A stretch of DNA of 64,000 nucleotides, taken from Acanthamoeba castellanii str. Neff. Lineage: Eukaryota; Discosea; Longamoebia; Acanthamoebidae. Numbering within the stretch: the stretch's first letter is position 1; every line of letters begins with the position of its first letter. The notes under the pieces are model-generated. The model searched no databases. It was not told the DNA's origin and worked only from the letters and a program-made list of their open reading frames with translations. The DNA is taken from positions 429,677 to 493,676 of the forward strand of contig NW_004457442.1 in the NCBI RefSeq assembly GCF_000313135.1, given 5' to 3'. Below, in pieces: positions 1-10,440 of the stretch. A program made the position numbers and the translations under genes.

Positions 1-1144
1 GATTGAGAAGTATATCAGTTGTTCTATCATGTATGTGTATGTGATAAATTACCTATATAAATGGTGGTTATAATTGATTATAAGAGTCAATATTGTTGAA
101 TAGAATGGAAATATGGAGTATAATGAAACAACTGTTATTATGATGAGATGACACCACAAAATGAAAGGATGGCATAAATTAGTTGTATTGTTTTTTAAAA
201 TGATATTTCATTGTGTATGTGTATGTGATGAAATTGTGTCTTTATATGCTAATAAGATTTCATTGTGTATGCATATGTGATGGGATGGTGTGTACTGATT
301 CAGTTGGTTTTGCCTTGTTCTTCTCTGCCTCTGCCACACTTGTGAAGTAATTCTGAAGTGGAAGACACATGATTTGATTAAATCACACTACTTTCATTAA
401 ACAAACTGTGCTATTGACTTACTGTGCACATGTTTTGAAGTTTGCTGAGGCTCTTCTTCTTGAGGTTGCTCTCCTTCTGCTTCTTCCACTCCAGTTGCTT
501 GACCATCCACTTGGCAAGCTCAGCTGTGTTGTGGCAGGTTGTTACCATGGATGGAATGCTGCTTGTGGACTGGGTAAGGTTGTCACTCATGTTGTTGTGT
601 GTAGGTTGGAAAAGAATAATGACCATTGTACCATGTTCAGCCTTAAAAGGACTACGCTCAACCAATGAGATTTTTTGCAGACATTTCTTAAAAAGTGTTA
701 GGCTCAAGGCCACCAATGGTGACAGCCTGCTCTGAAATTTTGCTGTCTTCATGGGTGAGATGGCATTGGCTGCTGGTTAGATGGTAGACTGGTTTGTGTT
801 GACACTAACTTCAATTCTTATCCTACCCTCTCACCCCACCACATCTCTCAACTGCTCACCCATGGAAGCATTGGATGGTGATACCTGGTTTGTCCCATAC
901 TTCTTTTCGATTTTTCCTGTAATTCTTGACCTTCTTTATCAAAATTTTGATGTACCAAGTGAAATTCTATTTATCATGACAATATGTATGCTGTAGTTTT
1001 AATTCCTATTTTATCATTGTGTACACATATGTGATGATTTAACTATGTTTACATCATTTTCATTTCTCCACTTGCATGCACAAAATCATTGTGTACATGT
1101 ATGTGATAACTATCCTGTCTGAAATCATCTCTTTTTTCTTACAG

Positions 1145-2690
1145 GCATTTTGACCCTTTTTTAGAAAATGGATATGACATCCCTGACACACACTTGGGGA
1201 GTGATTCTGAGGATCAAAGTGATCTCACCATGACACCAGTACTTGAGATTCCTTTATCCCTCATTCTGGATGTGTGTGGCGATGATACTGGTCAGCTGGC
1301 TACATCCAGCCAGCAGATCATGGAATCAGTGGACTGCTGTACACCACAGCCAGCAGTGAAAGTGCTTTCAACAGTTGAGGCGTTGGACTTTAATTGGATC
1401 ATTGCAAGTCCCTGCTGTTCTGCACTCTGTCTGTGCAAGTTTGATGTATCACAGATACAAGCATGCCACATCCAATATCTCAGCATGACCCAGGCAGCTT
1501 CATGCCAATGGCTGAGGACATTGATGGAGAACCAACCACTCCACTGTTGACTCTACCATTTACATCATCAGGTATTGTCCATACTACAGCACATTGGAGA
1601 TAGCTTCCTCACTACACCAGTAGCATGTTTGCAGGCAGGTGTTCATGCTTGCTTACAGAATCTCCAAGAACAAAATGTCCAACTTCTCCATTGTGGATAC
1701 TCTTTGAACTGGAAGGACTTCCATGGACACTATGGCTTGGATAACCATGTACACCAACATGGTATTACTTCCCTTATCTATTGTGTATGTGTACATTAAT
1801 CATGCTCACAACTACCATAAATCACCAGTGTTTTTATTGTGTATGTGTATGTGATACTCATCACCTGTTTTGCTCACCTTCTCCCTTACTCCAGTATGGC
1901 TGTCATGCTCCCAACTCTACCTCTGTCTACATGCCAATGATCATGACCAAGGATCACCTCTACTGGAAATACTTGGATGCCCTGAACGCCCAGCACTTCA
2001 CCCAGGCAAAGCTGTTGAGTCTCACTCACTTCCATAAAATGTCATGCAATATCTGTGCCTCAACAAATTACACCCTCACCAACTGGACGATGAGCACAAG
2101 AGAGTGGGCGCAGCTGAAGCAGTGGAAGCTGGATCACCTCAAGCTCATCAAGGCAGAGAGGAAAGCTTATCACCTCCACCAACAGGAGGCTGTTGCTGAT
2201 CCTGGTGCAACATTGTCAATCATCATGGACAGTTCAACTGACATCATTCTACCTCTCCTAGTGCGTCTGCCCTTGGCCTGGAAAGACCTTCACCTCTACA
2301 AGCTTGGCATTCATGGATTTATCAACCATGGCCTTCACCGCTGCTCCCTGTACCTACACCAGGGCCAGTTTGGCTGTGGTCCTGACTTTGCAGTGTCTCT
2401 GCTGCACCATCACCTCACCCTTCACTTAGCTATTCCTGCAGCAGGACTTTGTCTGTTGACTCTCTACCTACAGTTTGACAACTGCAGCTGGGAGAACAAG
2501 AACAAGTACATGCTGGCCTACTGCCACTGGCTGGTGTTCAACAAGGTGTTTTGATCAATCACCATATCCTTCCTGCCTGTGGGACACACCCATGAGGATA
2601 TTGACCAGATGTTCTCAACCTTTGTGATTGGCATGAAGTATAATCCCTGGTTGTTGAGATCCAGTGAAACATCTGCACACAGCACCTGAG
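1145..2690 (+). pseudogene. Broken DUF7869-type transposon-associated protein gene
   Basis: Fragments in several frames resemble the eukaryotic DUF7869 family, which is common in repetitive elements. An N-terminal exon follows a splice acceptor at about 1144 and carries a paired-Cys segment (CC-x3-CL, about 1415-1435). A second exon begins after the acceptor at about 1893 and carries a Cys pair (SCNIC), then QFDNCSWENKNKY near 2473-2510, the family's DNC-x-x-x-NKN signature. A stop codon at 2552-2554 interrupts the frame. The downstream sequence still encodes LPVGHTHEDIDQMFS, the next conserved motif of the family, before further stops. The gene is clearly inactivated. Introns contain the 22-bp palindromes described separately. 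Assignment rests on motif recall; a profile search would confirm it. Confidence 0.6.
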
Positions 2691-2940
2691 GTTTGTTACA
2701 GCGCCCCATGTATGGCATGTTGGGCTGACTGGGCGAACCTCTTGATGTACCTTTTGAACCTCCATGACAAGTGCTCACTCCAACCCATCTCAAAAGTTTT
2801 ATCATGTACATGTATGTGATGACAAAAACTGTAAAACTGGATGCTTACTCTATTGTGTACATGTACATGATGTCTACACATTCAAACTACCATTTCTTTG
2901 TTTATCACAGACATGTTGGCGCAAAGTAAAATCTGACTCT

Positions 2941-3160
2941 ACCTTGTTTTGTGTCAGTGCTACTTGGAACAACCTCAAAATGCACCTTGCTTTTGCTTTC
3001 ACCCCCTCCATCAATTCCGTAATCAGTGGCCAACATGGTGCCCTCACTTCCAGTTCATGTACAACCTCACACCATATTCAGTCAGTTGCACTCACAGACA
3101 GAACTTCATTCTTCACATTTGTGCTGAATTAGAGCACTATTCCTGAAGTTAAAATTCCAC
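2941..3160. repeat. Degenerate direct repeat, copy 1 (copy 2 at 4561-4790, part at 5570-5665)
   Basis: About 220 bp here match 4561-4790 with scattered substitutions, and the last part (from about 3075) recurs at 5570-5665. The similarity continues 3' of the copies (for example the shared stretch beginning TTCCAAGTTTTTAT near 3200 and 4828). No open frame is preserved across copies. These are probably pieces of the same mobile element family as the DUF7869-type remnants, but I cannot assign a role. Confidence 0.6.
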
Positions 3161-3372
3161 TCCATTTCATGCTGCTAAATTCACTTTTAACTCCACAAAT
3201 TCCAAGTTTTTATGAAATCATTTTCATCTCAAGTCTCTCAATATCACTGAAATGCAGCAGTCTAGCATGTCAAAATCACACATGCAGATCCAAATCTTCC
3301 AAACTGCCCTATAAATCAAAAATGTCAAATCTCACACAATTTTAGCACAACAAAAATTCCACAGTCATTTGT

Positions 3373-3916
3373 GACCTCTCATTTCAAATGACCACAAGTT
3401 ATTGGTGCTCCTTACTGCTACCTCTCCCACATTCCTCTACCACCTGCCAACAAGGACAACATCAGAGCTATTCTGGCGAGCCTTGCTCTCATGGCTGAGA
3501 ACAAGGTGCTTCTGCATCCTGCATCCCTGCTTCTACAGCTTCCTCCTCACCAGCATTGACTTCCCAGCCACCATGGAGGTCCACATGGTCTATGATGCCT
3601 GACCCACCTACAACATGCTGCTTCCCATCAGCATTGTCATAAACTACTGGTACCTCCTGCCATTCACCAACAAGGCCTCCAACTTTGAGTACCCACCCAA
3701 GGACTACATGACCAGTGGATGACAACACCTGCCAGAGCACAACCAATGCCTTCAACACCCTCAACCATCCCCTCCTTACTCCCTATATTCCTCCCCCTAG
3801 TCTCTCCTCCCCTCACCTAACCCCCACTTCCAGTTGCCAGTCTTTCAATTGGTGAGCCTATTTGATTTGTACATTTCCAACAACCATTAACTTGTGGTCA
3901 TTTGAAATGAGAGGTC
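3373..3916. mobile_element. MITE-like unit with perfect 28-bp terminal inverted repeats
   Basis: Positions 3373-3400 (beginning GACCTCTCATTTCAAATGAC) are the exact reverse complement of 3889-3916. They enclose 488 bp without a convincing gene, 544 bp in total. A further copy of the same end occurs at 5792-5817, also preceded by GTCATTTGT as at 3364-3372. The related duplicated segment near 4855-4875 lacks the left end, which suggests the unit or its flank was gained or lost in different copies. I see no clear target-site duplication. It could be a non-autonomous DNA transposon or two fortuitously inverted copies of a longer repeat. Confidence 0.5.
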
Positions 3917-4144
3917 CAGTCGTTTTGAAAAGTGATTTTGTTTGTGAGTTTAAGCTCATAAAAATAGTTTTGACAACACAAAAATGGTTTTAATTTAAGA
4001 ATAGCAAGACAAAATTGGGAGCATCCTGAGAAATGGCAGATTAAAATACCATCATAATGAGAGATATGATGCTGTAACTGGGCCATCAAGTCAAGGTCTG
4101 GAATGACCAATTTCTATCATGTACATGTTTTGGTACACTTACTT

Positions 4145-4166
4145 TATCGCGTACGCGAACGCGATG
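4145..4166. repeat. Intact CpG copy of the 22-bp palindrome family
   Basis: The core reads ATCGCGTACGCGAACGCGAT, one base away from a perfect dyad. About 14 related copies occur at about 25, 209, 261, 1015, 1087, 1779, 1835, 2800, 2851, 4117 (partial), 4289, 4476, 4528 and 5133. In those copies each CG is replaced by TG or CA, so the family looks like one CpG-rich palindrome that lost its CpGs by deamination. Most copies come in pairs about 50-70 bp apart and lie in non-coding gaps between the remnant exons of the DUF7869-type gene. Function unknown. Confidence 0.75.
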
Positions 4167-5099
4167 ACTACGCACATTTTTTTCGGTACTTTCCTGAAAG
4201 GTTGGCACAGAACCATAAAAGGAAAAATCACAGCTGCTGGGATTTAACTGGACAAAAAGTCAAGGAGGAGATAAATTAGCAAACATTCTATCATGTATGT
4301 GTACACAATAGAATGTCCTGCAGTTTCAAAGCATAATGGGCTTTGAAAATAGCATGTATGCAATGGGGCAGTTACCACCTTCAGGAGCTTCAACAGTTCC
4401 TTGTTGTTGGCCATGGCTGATGGCTTGCACCTATGCATACACAACAACAAAAACTGTAAAACCAGACACATACTTTATCACATACACATACACAATGACT
4501 ACATGTTTGACCTACCAATACTTAGTTTATCATGTGCACATACATGATCTGGAAAATCAGAACTTTTGCTTGTTTTGTGTAAGTGCTCCTCTGAACACCC
4601 TCAAACTGCACCTTGCTTTTGCTTTCATACCCTCCATCAATTCCATAATCAGTGGCCAACATGCTGCCCTCACATCCAGTTCATGTTCAACCTCACACCA
4701 TATTCAGTCAGTTGCACACATGCACTGAACTTCATTCTTCACATTTGTGCTGAATTGGAGCACTATTCCTGAAGTTAAAATTCCACTCCATTCCACACTG
4801 ATAAAATCACTTTTAACTCCATAAATTCCAAGTTTTTATCAAATCATTTTCATCTCAAATCCCTCAATATGACCACAAGTTTATGGAAAAGGAGAACATA
4901 CCCACTCTCCAGTTACCATGTTGTTCTTGAGGTGGATAAAGTCCCTATCCATGAGGCATGTGGCCACCTTTCTGGCCTTGCTCAGGAACTGGACATGTCT
5001 CTGGCAGGCAATGAGGAGCTCAGTGAAGAGAGTACAGTCAGCACAATGGGATAATTATAAGAAATACTGTTGGGAAGCATTGGGTGGGTCAGCAGTCAA

Positions 5100-5215
5100 G
5101 TGATCTGTTGCTTCATCCAGTTTTACAGTTTTTGTTGTATACACATATGTGATAGAAATTTTGAGATGTCATGGAGGTTCAAAAGGTACATCAAGTGGTT
5201 TGCTTTGACTGCTGA
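5100..5215. repeat. Inverted degenerate copy of 2730-2850
   Basis: Read on the minus strand, this segment repeats 2730-2850: the stretch beginning TTGATGTACCTTTTGAACCT, then a 22-bp palindrome copy, then AAAAACTGTAAAACTGGATG. The two copies differ by substitutions and small indels. It shows that at least two copies of one element lie in opposite orientation inside the block. Confidence 0.6.
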
Positions 5216-6255
5216 CCCACCCACCTCTGTCTCCTACAATTCCCTCTTGCTTTTACGTTGGGGAGCAACCCAGCTGGTGCTGGTCCTTGTGGGGGTCTGA
5301 ATTTTGGCTTCTTCTCTTCAGAACTCCGTTCTGAGATAAGTTGGCCACCACTGACAAGGCGAAAGTCTTGGCAGGGTGAAACCAACCACCAACCTTGACC
5401 TCCCATTCCTTCCACTCAGATCCAAAATTGATTTTAAAAACAACAATTATTTTCTCACCTTGCCCCCCTGTTGTCCTGTCCCAAAAGAAAGTCTACAGAT
5501 TACAAATTTCAGCAAAGGAGGGGCGAACCCTTGAGCAGCCATGGTTACTGGGTCGCTCCCCAACAGTAAGACATATTCAGTCAGTTGCACTCACAGATAG
5601 AACTTCATTCTTCACCTTTGTGCTGAATTGGAGCACTCTTCCTGAAGTTAAAATTCCACTCTTATAAGCAGCACTATTATAAGAGTCTAGCATGTCAAAA
5701 TCACACATGCAGATCCATATCTTCAAAACTATAAATCAAAATTGTCAAATCTCACATGATTTTAGCTCAACAAACTTCCATGGTCATTTGTGACCTCTCA
5801 TTTCAAATGACCACAAGATAAAATTGTTTGGTCCACTCCTTCCTCACTTCTCATTTTCACCTGATTGCATTCCACTTCCACAATCCCTCCCAGATGTTGC
5901 ATGACAAAGAGAGTTTGAACAAACTCTAGCTCTTTTGTGCCAGTAGGATGGCACTTATGTCATGAGCAGTATGGATCACAACATCCCAACCTACTGCCCC
6001 ATAACCTTCAAGTGACTCCTGGCACACTGCTTGCACTGGGATCCCGCCCTCCACCCTGCCATGGACAAGGTACTCTTGTGACTCAACCGCGCCTGAAAAG
6101 AAAATATTTATTTTCACTTACTTTTCCTTTTCTCCTTTTTTCTTCACCCGCTCTGTAGCCCAAACAGAAGACGTCCGAGCCGCGGTAGCGGACTTGTGTG
6201 GATGGGGCACGGAACATGGGGGGTGAAGGGTGATACGAACGCGCCTCTTTCGACG

Positions 6256-8532
6256 ATGAAGTTGGTCGGACGCCGGTTCTCCAAGCTCGCCGTGCTGGCA
6301 ATGGTGGCAGCGCTCTCCTTCACTACCTCCTACCTCCTGCTGCCGCAGTTCGACCCTCCAGCCTGGCAGCAACCCTTTTTGCCCAGGGTCCATCTCGCTG
6401 CCAGCTCCGCCCCCTGCGCCTCCACCAGGAAGGTCTTCGAAGACGATGGTCACCATCCACCCTTCATCAAAATCGAAGAGCTGCTCACCACCGCTGGCGA
6501 CGTCAGCCGCCAGAGGCGTGCGCCCGGGTGTCCTCCCGAGGGCACCCTGTGCCGCCTGGAAGACGTGTTCGACGAGATCTTCGTCATCTCCCTGCCGCGC
6601 GCCACCGACCGGCTGGCTCGCGTCCGCGCCCAGCTGGCCGCGCTGGGCGTGCCCTACACGCTAGTCCACGCCCTGGAGGGCAAGCTCATGGCCGGCGCCC
6701 ACCACCTGGCCAAACTCGTCATGACCAATCTGCCCGACCAGCACCCGGGCGTGTTCGCTCTCTACCTCACGCACCTGGGCATCCTGGACTACGTGGCCCG
6801 GTCGGCGGGCCTCGAGCGGGTGCTCATTCTCGAAGACGACGTCACCTTCTGCGCCGACTTCCCGCGCGCCTTCGATGCGCGCATGCGTCGCATGCCGAGC
6901 GACTGGCGCATTCTGTGGCTCGGCGGGATGGTCTGGCAAGCCACCTACCAGAACGCCGAGGCGCTGGACCACTTTGTCGATGTCGGCTTCGCCCGCCCGA
7001 CCCGCATGTCTTCGTCCTTTGCGCTGGGTTTGCGCCGCGAGTCCGTCGCCTTTGTGGCCGAGCAGATGATCACCTTGGGCGAGGCCATCGACGAACAGGC
7101 CTTCGCCAAGGGCCTGATAAAGTGGCCCAACCAGACCCTGCTCATGTGGCCGCCCGTGGCCATGACCAACCCCTACCACGGCTCGGGCCTCGGCCACGGT
7201 TGGATGGAGACGCCGGCTGTGTGGGCGCGCGACAACGGAATCGACCTGGCCAACTTCGACCTGGCGCGCGACTACCACGTCGGCGGCGAGTTGGGCTCCG
7301 ACCTGCGCTGCGTCATTGACGAACCGGCAACCGGCGGTGGAGGGGCAGAAGTGAAGGAGGAGGAGGAGGATGTGCCGATGGTGTCGGTAGTGGAGAATGC
7401 AGCGGTGGATTTCTTCGTGGGCAAGACGGAGGTGGTCAACAGCTCGGCCGAGTGCTGCGCCAGGTGCTCGCGCGACTTCCCGTGGTGTCTGGCCTGGCGC
7501 TGGTACACCAACAGCCGCAGGTGCGTGATCTCGTCGGACACCACGCCGCGAGTGTGGTCGGAAGCGGCCGTGTCGGGCCGCATGGTGCAGGAGGACAGCG
7601 TGCCGCGCGTGCCCAACGTGGTCCACATCTTCCCGCCTCGCCGAGATGACACCACCTCTGCCCGGCGGCGGCGACGGCGGCTGGACGTGTGGAGCTACAT
7701 CTCTGTGCTCAGCGCCGCCATCAACACCGAGCCTGACCACATCCGATGGCACCAAGATCAAGGCCATGGCGGCGGCGGTTCGCTGCCGGAGGGTCCCTGG
7801 TGGGACGAGTGCACGCTGCCGCTCATCTCCTCGCTACACCTTATCGCGGACTCCACCACCGCCACCAGCGGGGAACAGAGGGAGGACGACGTGCGGCTCG
7901 GGGTGCTCATCGACGAGGGCGGCATCTTGCTCGACACCGACGCGCTCGTCGTGCGCTCGTTTGCGCCCTTGCGAGCTCGCCAAGCGGTCTCGCTCGCCCG
8001 CGACGGCCTCGACCGCAAGCTGGCCGGCGTGGGCGTGATCGTGGCGCCTCGCAACGCCAGCTTTCTCCATCGGTGGCGGGCCAAGGCGCGCGATCAGCAC
8101 CTGGCGGACGACTACCAGTCCCAGGCCGTGGCGCTCCGGCTGGCCGAGCGGCACTCCGACGAGGCCAAGCTGCTGTCGCACGCGGCCTTCTATCCGCGGT
8201 CGTCCTCGCCGCACCACCTCAAGGTCGCTTACCAGGCCGACGACTGCGCGTCGGAGCACGAGTCGTTCTCGGTGCACCGGTTCAGTGCCTCGAGACCACC
8301 ACCACCACCACCACCACCACCAGCAGCAACGGAAGGAGGAGGAGAAGAGAGCGCGGCGGACGAGCTGGAGGCGGTGTGGCTGGGCGAGGGCAGTCTGCAT
8401 CGGGTGGCGCGGGCCATCGTGCGCAAGGCGCTGGCCGGCGGGCGGCTGTGTGCGACGGCGGAGAGGGAGGTGCGGCGGCTCGAGGCCCAGGGTGGAGCGC
8501 CCACGTGCGCTCCTCCTTCCGCTCCGTCGTGA
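6256..8532 (+). CDS. Type II membrane two-domain glycosyltransferase (GT25 + GT32-like), copy 1
   Basis: A single exon encodes 758 residues. An N-terminal hydrophobic anchor (about residues 9-30) after a short basic tail predicts a type II Golgi protein. About residues 115-360 resemble family GT25 (LPS/procollagen galactosyltransferase type): VISLPRATDRL, then the acidic motif LILEDDV. A short Cys-rich PAN/apple-like segment (ECCARCS to RRCVIS) follows at about 400-435. The C-terminal half carries a GT32-like DXD motif, IDEGGILLDTDALV, typical of capsular or alpha-1,4-type sugar transferases. A polyproline run from a (CCA)n tract (about 8295-8325) lies before the conserved C-terminus. I chose the ATG at 6256 because it matches the start of the paralogues; an in-frame ATG at 6202 is possible. 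Substrates are unknown. Confidence 0.85.
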   Translation: MKLVGRRFSKLAVLAMVAALSFTTSYLLLPQFDPPAWQQPFLPRVHLAASSAPCASTRKVFEDDGHHPPFIKIEELLTTAGDVSRQRRAPGCPPEGTLCRLEDVFDEIFVISLPRATDRLARVRAQLAALGVPYTLVHALEGKLMAGAHHLAKLVMTNLPDQHPGVFALYLTHLGILDYVARSAGLERVLILEDDVTFCADFPRAFDARMRRMPSDWRILWLGGMVWQATYQNAEALDHFVDVGFARPTRMSSSFALGLRRESVAFVAEQMITLGEAIDEQAFAKGLIKWPNQTLLMWPPVAMTNPYHGSGLGHGWMETPAVWARDNGIDLANFDLARDYHVGGELGSDLRCVIDEPATGGGGAEVKEEEEDVPMVSVVENAAVDFFVGKTEVVNSSAECCARCSRDFPWCLAWRWYTNSRRCVISSDTTPRVWSEAAVSGRMVQEDSVPRVPNVVHIFPPRRDDTTSARRRRRRLDVWSYISVLSAAINTEPDHIRWHQDQGHGGGGSLPEGPWWDECTLPLISSLHLIADSTTATSGEQREDDVRLGVLIDEGGILLDTDALVVRSFAPLRARQAVSLARDGLDRKLAGVGVIVAPRNASFLHRWRAKARDQHLADDYQSQAVALRLAERHSDEAKLLSHAAFYPRSSSPHHLKVAYQADDCASEHESFSVHRFSASRPPPPPPPPPAATEGGGEESAADELEAVWLGEGSLHRVARAIVRKALAGGRLCATAEREVRRLEAQGGAPTCAPPSAPS

Positions 8533-8660
8533 GCGGTGGTGGTGAAGGGTGGTGGGTGGGCGGAAAGGGAAAGCGCGAGCGGAAGAGCTCAACGAACAGA
8601 CAACTGAACGGCAAGCAGTTATTTTTTCCACACACAAACATGACCAGCTTTGGTTCAGAG

Positions 8661-10002
8661 TTAGTCGACAGATGGCTGGCCTTCCTCGTCGTCCCCGTTG
8701 CGGAGGCACGAGTAGACCCCGTCGTAGATCAGCCCGACCAGCTCGTCCGATTTGTCGAACTTCTCGTGCTTCTGTTTTGTTTTTGTTTTTGTTTTTGTTT
8801 GTTGTTTGTTGTTTGTCCACCAGTCAATCAACTAAGGTCATCGACTGAAGAGTGGAGAGGTGTGTGTGGCTGTACGTACGTTGTCGCTGAAGGCCAGCCA
8901 GCCCAGCTCGTATTCGGTGTCCGGCATCGTTACGTGGACCCCAAATGGCTCGCCTGCTCCACTCTTCAGAGCCGCACAGTCCTCCAGCTCGGACTTGGTC
9001 GTGCAAAGCTGGCCGGGCCTGGAAGAAAGAGGAGGGTAAGCACCACCATAACATCATTTCTATTATTGAGATATATATATTTGAAAAAATTAGAAAGAAA
9101 TATAAAATTATGAAGGTAGCGGGTGAGGCGTCTTCGTACTTCAAGGCCTCGAGAAAGGCCGGCACGCCTTGCGCGTCCATGAAGAAGAGACGGCCGCCCC
9201 GGTAGCTGGTCACCAGCGGGTCGCCCCATTCGCTCACGTCGGCCGGATCGGTGCCCAGCGCGTCGGTCACGTCGTTCTCCTTGCCGTGGTGCCACGACTG
9301 CATATCGAGGAACCACACCACACAATGTCACGTGTGTTGCCAGCAATCCACCGGCGGCGTGATGACGTCTGAAGAAAGTAGAAGATGATGATGATGATGG
9401 TGAAGAGAGGTGAGGTACCCAATCGTAGCGGTTGACGTAGACGATGCCCTTGTCGGCGTGCGTTTGGCCGTGCGAGATGCCGACGGCGGCCGCTCGCTTG
9501 AGGAGCTCCAGCGGCGACACGGATTCGTGGTGCACCACGAAGCCCACTTGCTGCCCGTCGATGAAGGCCCGCGTCACCTTTACCAATCAGAGAACACGAC
9601 ATAAACGGCATTGTTAGAATATATCACAAACCAAATGAATAATACTACTAATAATTATTATTTATTTATTAAATTTTATAATTTTATTGGGGGGCTGCTG
9701 AACCTTCCAGGTGCCCACGCGGACGGCAGCGCGATAGCAGAAGTCGCTCTGGCGGATAGTACCGCCGGGCGGCCGCAGCGTCGGACCTGAGGCGCTGTCG
9801 TGGTGAGTGGCAGCCGCGCCCTCCAGCACGGTTTGCAAGTGGCCCCACACCGCCTCGCCTGGTGGTCACAAATACATATTTGTTAGTATATTTATTGTCA
9901 GCACCACGCGCGAAACAAAAAAATAAATATTAAAGAGGTACCGGACGAGCACAGGAAGGAAGAAGGAAAGCTTGCTATGGGAGTGAGCTGTGCAGCAGCC
10001 AT
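8661..10002 (-). CDS. Unrecognised six-exon gene, about 260 residues
   Basis: I rebuilt six exons on the minus strand: 10002-9942, 9858-9704, 9577-9419, 9297-9140, 9018-8880 and 8771-8661. All phases agree, giving 260 codons and a TAA stop. The protein starts MAAAQLTPIAS and includes GISHGQTHADKGIVYVNRYD and a stretch rich in Trp, His and Asp; it ends in an acidic tail (DDEEGQPSVD). There is no signal peptide or membrane span, and I do not recognise the family. Donors are mostly GTAC-type; intron 5 has a repeated TTTTTG tract. A CATAAAAG element about 40 bp upstream of the ATG (near 10040-10047, minus strand) may be a TATA-like box. Its 5' end lies just beyond the 3' end of glycosyltransferase copy 2. 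Confidence 0.7.
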
Positions 10003-10202
10003 GGCTGTTATCGGGTTTAGTAACGCTCGCGCACAACACGCTTTTATGCCCCACCGAAATGTTTCCCATAAAAAATAGATTTTTTTCCGATACTCCAGTA
10101 GGGAGCAAGTGCCTGCCGAGTTTCTCCCCGCTACGTTTTAAGTTCAGTTGGCCAGTTTTGGGGTTGTCTGTTTGTTGAGCTCTTCCGCTCGCGCCTTTCC
10201 CT

Positions 10203-10440
10203 NNNNNNNNNNNNNNNNNNNNNNNNNNNNNNNNNNNNNNNNNNNNNNNNNNNNNNNNNNNNNNNNNNNNNNNNNNNNNNNNNNNNNNNNNNNNNNNNNN
10301 NNNNNNNNNNNNNNNNNNNNNNNNNNNNNNNNNNNNNNNNNNNNNNNNNNNNNNNNNNNNNNNNNNNNNNNNNNNNNNNNNNNNNNNNNNNNNNNNNNNN
10401 NNNNNNNNNNNNNNNNNNNNNNNNNNNNNNNNNNNNNNNN
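10203..10440. other. Assembly gap (238 Ns)
   Basis: An unsequenced run interrupts the 3' end of glycosyltransferase copy 2. Alignment with copy 1, which is nearly identical on both sides, predicts about 230-240 bp here. That would hold the rest of the proline run, the conserved C-terminus and the stop codon. Confidence 0.98.

Larger units (their letters stand above)
1..6090. mobile_element. AT-rich, CpG-depleted block of decayed mobile elements
   Basis: This block differs sharply from the rest of the window: it is AT-rich, has very few CG dinucleotides, and all its reading frames are short and broken. It contains remnants of a DUF7869-type gene (about 1145-2690), dispersed 22-bp palindromes, direct repeats (2941-3160 against 4561-4790 and 5570-5665), an inverted duplication (2730-2850 against 5100-5215) and a MITE-like unit at 3373-3916. 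Stretches 1-1010, 3160-3370, 3917-4100 and 5220-6090 hold nothing else I can recognise. The change to CpG-rich genic DNA occurs near 6090-6200, just upstream of the first glycosyltransferase. I read it as an old transposon island, possibly methylated; the methylation is inference. Confidence 0.7.

Noticed and set aside
25..5154. The regularly recurring 22-bp palindromes as a CRISPR array or bacterial operators
   Set aside because: Spacing is irregular, copies are degenerate, no cas genes are nearby and the window is clearly eukaryotic.
8285..8345. Polyhistidine or polyproline coding from the CCA/CAC run as a functional metal-binding tract
   Set aside because: It is a trinucleotide microsatellite of variable length among paralogues and absent from copy 4.
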